A stretch of DNA of 8,119 nucleotides from Bryobacteraceae bacterium. GTDB taxonomy: Bacteria; Acidobacteriota; Terriglobia; Bryobacterales; Bryobacteraceae. The stretch covers positions 1-8,119 of the forward strand of contig CANGVB010000134.1 in assembly GCA_947456995.1 (NCBI GenBank). Reading direction: 5' to 3'. A program made the position numbers and the translations under genes. The notes under the pieces are model-generated. The model was not told the DNA's origin. It did no database searches and saw nothing but the letters and a program-made list of their open reading frames with translations. Below, piece by piece: positions 5,829-8,119 of this stretch. Within the stretch, counting starts at the first letter, position 1. Each line of letters opens with the position of its first letter.

Positions 5829-6794
5829 GGTCAGGGCGTTGCTTAAACGGAAAGGAATCTTCGTTTCCACATCAATTTGGACGGCATTGCCTCGCGTCGC
5901 AAGCACTACACCAGTGCCCGCACCCGCTCCACTGGCGGCACCAACGGCTGCCCCTTTGCCTCCTCCAGCGATTGCACCAATTGCAGCGCCCAGCGCAGCA
6001 CCGATCCCAACCTTGGCAGCATCCTTCTTCGCTGAAGACTCGGCAATCCGTTCCCAAGCATCCGTCTTCAAATCGATTCTCTGACCATCGCTCAACTGAA
6101 TTCTTGTCAGAGCAAGCGTGATCCGGGCAGCACCCTTCACCCGTCCGCTGCGGTCCACCTCTACCACTTTGCCGTCAACCTTAGCTCCGCGCTCAGCGAG
6201 AACAATGTCGTCCACAACCAGGGGAGCCTCAAGAGTTGCAGTAAAAGAATCGCCCGCAATGTTCTTCTCGGAATTGATCGTCGAGTTCATTCGAACACTA
6301 ATGCTGGTTCCCGCAGGCACGTTAACCGTTTCAGGGGTGCGGGCTGGCTGCTTCACCGCCGGGTCGGGGCGCATGATTTCCGCTCGCTTCACTTCTTCTT
6401 TTGCCGGCTTGGGAGCCTCAGGCTGCCCGGAAGAAAATGGGGGCAGCACTACGCCGCCACCGCTTTCATTGGCGGCTGCCGTAGTCGACGTGTCAGGCAT
6501 CGTCTTCACTGGTTCCGCCACGCTGCCCTTCTTCACCACAACTGGAGCCGCTTTGGGTAGTCTTGTATCGCGACGCGCCGTATCGATGGCCCGAGGCCGC
6601 ACTGCCTCCATACCTGCCGCTACATCAGCGACATGGCCGGATGCGCTTTCAACCGGACGTTCCACTACAGCCGTAGAGGCATTTTCGACAGCTACCGGCT
6701 CTGTTTTCGAGTCAGAGCCTCTTGTCAAAAATACGGCCAGAGCACCTGCCAATGCTGCCCCGCCGACAAAGGCCAACAAGATCTTCGAATTCAT
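5808..6794 (-). CDS. Membrane-anchored protein with VirB10-like segment and glycine-zipper tail
   Basis: The product is 328 residues with no firm family name. Residues 4-23 form an N-terminal hydrophobic segment (signal anchor, or uncleaved signal). Residues about 30-154 are a Pro/Ala/Lys/Val-rich low-complexity linker, as in proteins that span the periplasm. Residues about 155-245 form a strand-rich domain (VPAGTSISVRMNSTINS, then LAERGAKVDGKVVEV, then LALTRIQLSDGQRIDL) that recalls the pattern of the VirB10/TrbI C-terminal domain. Residues 262-299 are a GxxxG-type glycine zipper (GIGAALGAAIGAIAGGGKG) capable of packing helices in a membrane, and residues 300-328 return to a strand-like tail ending in IPFRL. 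AGGAGA lies 3 nt before the ATG. The gene is divergent from dus (73-bp spacer) and followed by tRNA-Thr. The role is probably in the cell envelope; no secretion-system genes are nearby, so a type IV secretion function is not implied. Confidence 0.8.
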   Translation of the reverse strand: MNSKILLAFVGGAALAGALAVFLTRGSDSKTEPVAVENASTAVVERPVESASGHVADVAAGMEAVRPRAIDTARRDTRLPKAAPVVVKKGSVAEPVKTMPDTSTTAAANESGGGVVLPPFSSGQPEAPKPAKEEVKRAEIMRPDPAVKQPARTPETVNVPAGTSISVRMNSTINSEKNIAGDSFTATLEAPLVVDDIVLAERGAKVDGKVVEVDRSGRVKGAARITLALTRIQLSDGQRIDLKTDAWERIAESSAKKDAAKVGIGAALGAAIGAIAGGGKGAAVGAASGAGAGTGVVLATRGNAVQIDVETKIPFRLSNALTVTEKIN

Positions 6795-6853
6795 ACTTCT
6801 CCTGACGTAAGCGCACGCGGCTTCGTTTCTCGTAGTCTACTCCCGAAACCCCG

Positions 6854-6859
6854 CATAAT
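6854..6859 (+). promoter_or_regulatory. Candidate -10 element for dus-rnhA
   Basis: CATAAT matches TATAAT at 5 of 6 positions and ends 8 nt before the dus ATG. No good -35 hexamer is seen 16-18 bp upstream. Transcription from it would begin at about 6866, giving an almost leaderless message; the only Shine-Dalgarno-like bases before the ATG are the weak AGAGAAAG. Confidence 0.25.
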
Positions 6860-6867
6860 AGAGAAAG

Positions 6868-7890
6868 ATGCGTGCTTTCCCGGCCAGTTTTCCCATTGGC
6901 CCCAAAACCATAGTTCCCGCGACGGTTCTTGCCCCCATGGCTGGGGTCACCGATACCGTTTTCCGCCGCCTGATTCGCGATCAGGGCGGCTGCGGTCTGA
7001 TCATGACAGAATTTACATCGAGCCACGGCGTGGTGGCGAGTGTTCGATCGAAGAAAGTCTCCAAGACTGAAAAGCGTTACCTCTGCTTTGAGCCGGAAGA
7101 GCACCCCATCTCTTCGCAGCTCTTTGGCTCAGACCCCAAGGTGATGGCCGACGCCGCCCGTCATTGCGAAGACCTCGGTTTCGACTTCGTCGACATCAAC
7201 TTTGGTTGCCCGGTAAAGAAGGTAGTTCGCTGCAACGGTGGCTCCGGTTGCCTGCGAGATCTACCCCTGATCGTCGATATTCTCACGGCCGTCAAATCTG
7301 CAATCAAGATCCCACTAACCATGAAGTTCCGCGCTCGCTGGAATGACAACGAACTCGTACATGTAAAGATGGGCAAGATTGCCGAAGACCTCGGCCTCGC
7401 AGCCATCGCCCTCCATCCGCGTACCCGCGAGCAAGGCTATGCCGGCAAAGCCGACTGGACCCGCATTGCTGAACTCAAGGACGCAGTCAAGATTCCCGTC
7501 ATCGGCAATGGCGACATCATCACCCCCGAAGACGCCGTGAGAATGATCGAGCAAACCAACTGCGATGCAGTAATGGTAGGACGCGCGGCCAGCTACAACC
7601 CCTGGATCTTCCGCCAGATCAGCGAATACCTCGCCACCGGCACCTATTGGCAACCAACCCATGTCGATCGCTACGAAATCATGAAGCGCTACTTCACCAT
7701 GCTCGAAGAAACCAACTGGCCTGAAGCCGTGGGCAAGATGAAGCAGTTCACCAGCTATTTCACCCACGGGGTGAGGAACGGCGCGCACCTGCGATCCGGC
7801 ATCTACAAGCACCATGAGCCAAAGCAAATCATCCAGGCAGTAGAAGAATTCTTCTCCAAAGAACAAGAGGCAGAGATCGTCGCGGCATGA
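6868..7890 (+). CDS. dusB: tRNA-dihydrouridine synthase (DusB-type)
   Basis: The 340-residue flavoenzyme reduces specific uridines in the tRNA D loop to dihydrouridine using FMN and NADPH. The opening strand APMAGVTD (22-29) is the family signature. C114 in NFGCP is the expected catalytic acid, K153 (TMKFRARW) and H183 ([15 protein letters not shown]) are the usual FMN/substrate residues, and GNGDI (213-217) with VGRAA (237-241) binds the FMN phosphate. The C-terminal helical domain (about 260-335) contacts tRNA. After NFGCPVKKV the usual KNGAGSALL is here RCNGGSGCL (121-129), a small deviation near the active site with two extra cysteines (C122, C128). The ATG at 6868 is the only start before the core; it has a weak Shine-Dalgarno sequence. 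The last codons overlap rnhA as ATGA. DusB is the best fit; another Dus paralogue cannot be excluded. Confidence 0.9.
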   Translation: MRAFPASFPIGPKTIVPATVLAPMAGVTDTVFRRLIRDQGGCGLIMTEFTSSHGVVASVRSKKVSKTEKRYLCFEPEEHPISSQLFGSDPKVMADAARHCEDLGFDFVDINFGCPVKKVVRCNGGSGCLRDLPLIVDILTAVKSAIKIPLTMKFRARWNDNELVHVKMGKIAEDLGLAAIALHPRTREQGYAGKADWTRIAELKDAVKIPVIGNGDIITPEDAVRMIEQTNCDAVMVGRAASYNPWIFRQISEYLATGTYWQPTHVDRYEIMKRYFTMLEETNWPEAVGKMKQFTSYFTHGVRNGAHLRSGIYKHHEPKQIIQAVEEFFSKEQEAEIVAA

Positions 7891-8119
7891 AGATTGTGGA
7901 ACTGATTACAGACGGGGCCTGCTCGGGCAACCCCGGTCCCGGCGGCTGGGCCGCGATTCTAAAGTACGGGGCACACAAGAAAGAACTCTACGGAGCCGAG
8001 TCCCCAACAACAAATAACCGGATGGAGTTGCGGGCTGCCGTTGAAGGCTTGAAGCTTCTCAAAGAGCGCTGTCAGGTTGAAATTACAACCGACTCTGAGT
8101 ACGTGCGCAAAGGGATCAC
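7887..8119 (+). CDS. rnhA: Ribonuclease HI (5' part, runs off the window)
   Basis: Seventy-seven codons are present, about half of the usual ~150-residue enzyme that cleaves the RNA strand of RNA-DNA hybrids. The opening strand [15 protein letters not shown] and the TTNNRMEL and TTDSEYV blocks are diagnostic. D9, E47 and D69 match the first three acidic metal ligands of E. coli RNase HI (D10, E48, D70); the fourth lies beyond the edge. No hybrid-binding domain precedes the catalytic domain. The ATG overlaps the dus stop codon (ATGA, 7887-7890), so translation is probably coupled to dus. A GAGG about 16 nt upstream is too distant to be a good Shine-Dalgarno sequence. Confidence 0.95.
   Translation, partial: MKIVELITDGACSGNPGPGGWAAILKYGAHKKELYGAESPTTNNRMELRAAVEGLKLLKERCQVEITTDSEYVRKGI

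Noticed and set aside
5812..6810. Open frames on the plus strand opposite the Gly-zipper gene (Ala/Pro-rich)
   Set aside because: Their composition mirrors the Gly/Ala codons of the real gene on the minus strand, which has a good Shine-Dalgarno sequence and a membrane anchor.

Overview
The window is chromosomal, moderately GC-rich DNA with tightly packed genes on both strands. It contains no mobile element, CRISPR array or phage gene. The gene mix (a stand-alone CheY/CheX pair, a cytoplasmic tandem-PAS chemoreceptor, an exported heavy-metal-binding-domain protein, a lipoprotein of the phosphotriesterase family, and a Gly-zipper envelope protein) resembles soil Acidobacteriota, perhaps the Solibacter/Bryobacter side. 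That assignment is an impression from protein style, not a demonstrated placement.

Layout, left to right. (1) 1-935, minus strand: an SDR oxidoreductase gene is followed 3 bp later by the start of an exported protein with a CPM-type metal-binding motif, cut by the window edge. (2) 1025-1974, plus strand: cheY and cheX form a two-gene chemotaxis unit (response regulator and CheY-P phosphatase). (3) 1978-2691, minus strand: a second SDR gene of carbonyl-reductase type converges on cheX with 3 bp between the stop codons. (4) 2761-3690, plus strand: a lipoprotein of the phosphotriesterase/lactonase family with all six metal ligands, divergent from the second SDR gene. (5) 3775-5520, minus strand: a soluble BdlA-like chemoreceptor with two near-duplicate PAS domains. 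(6) 5659-5828, minus strand: tRNA-Thr(UGU) with encoded CCA, its own hairpin terminator and a candidate promoter. (7) 5808-6794, minus strand: a membrane-anchored protein with a VirB10-like segment and a glycine-zipper tail. (8) 6868 to the end, plus strand: a DusB-type tRNA-dihydrouridine synthase gene overlapping rnhA (RNase HI), which runs off the edge.

The most connected story is chemotaxis. Both cheY-cheX and the distant MCP gene are preceded by a TAAA-N15-GTCGA element that resembles the flagellar sigma-28 (FliA) promoter. This suggests that the receptor and the signal-termination module belong to one motility regulon although they are not in one operon and no cheA or cheW is in view. 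The other genes look like housekeeping functions (tRNA, Dus, RNase HI) or accessory metabolism and envelope functions (SDRs, PTE-like lipoprotein, metal-binding protein). I see no convincing evidence of a wholly new multi-gene system. The points most worth a second look are the shared sigma-28-like elements, the recent in-frame PAS duplication and the unusual Gly-zipper protein.
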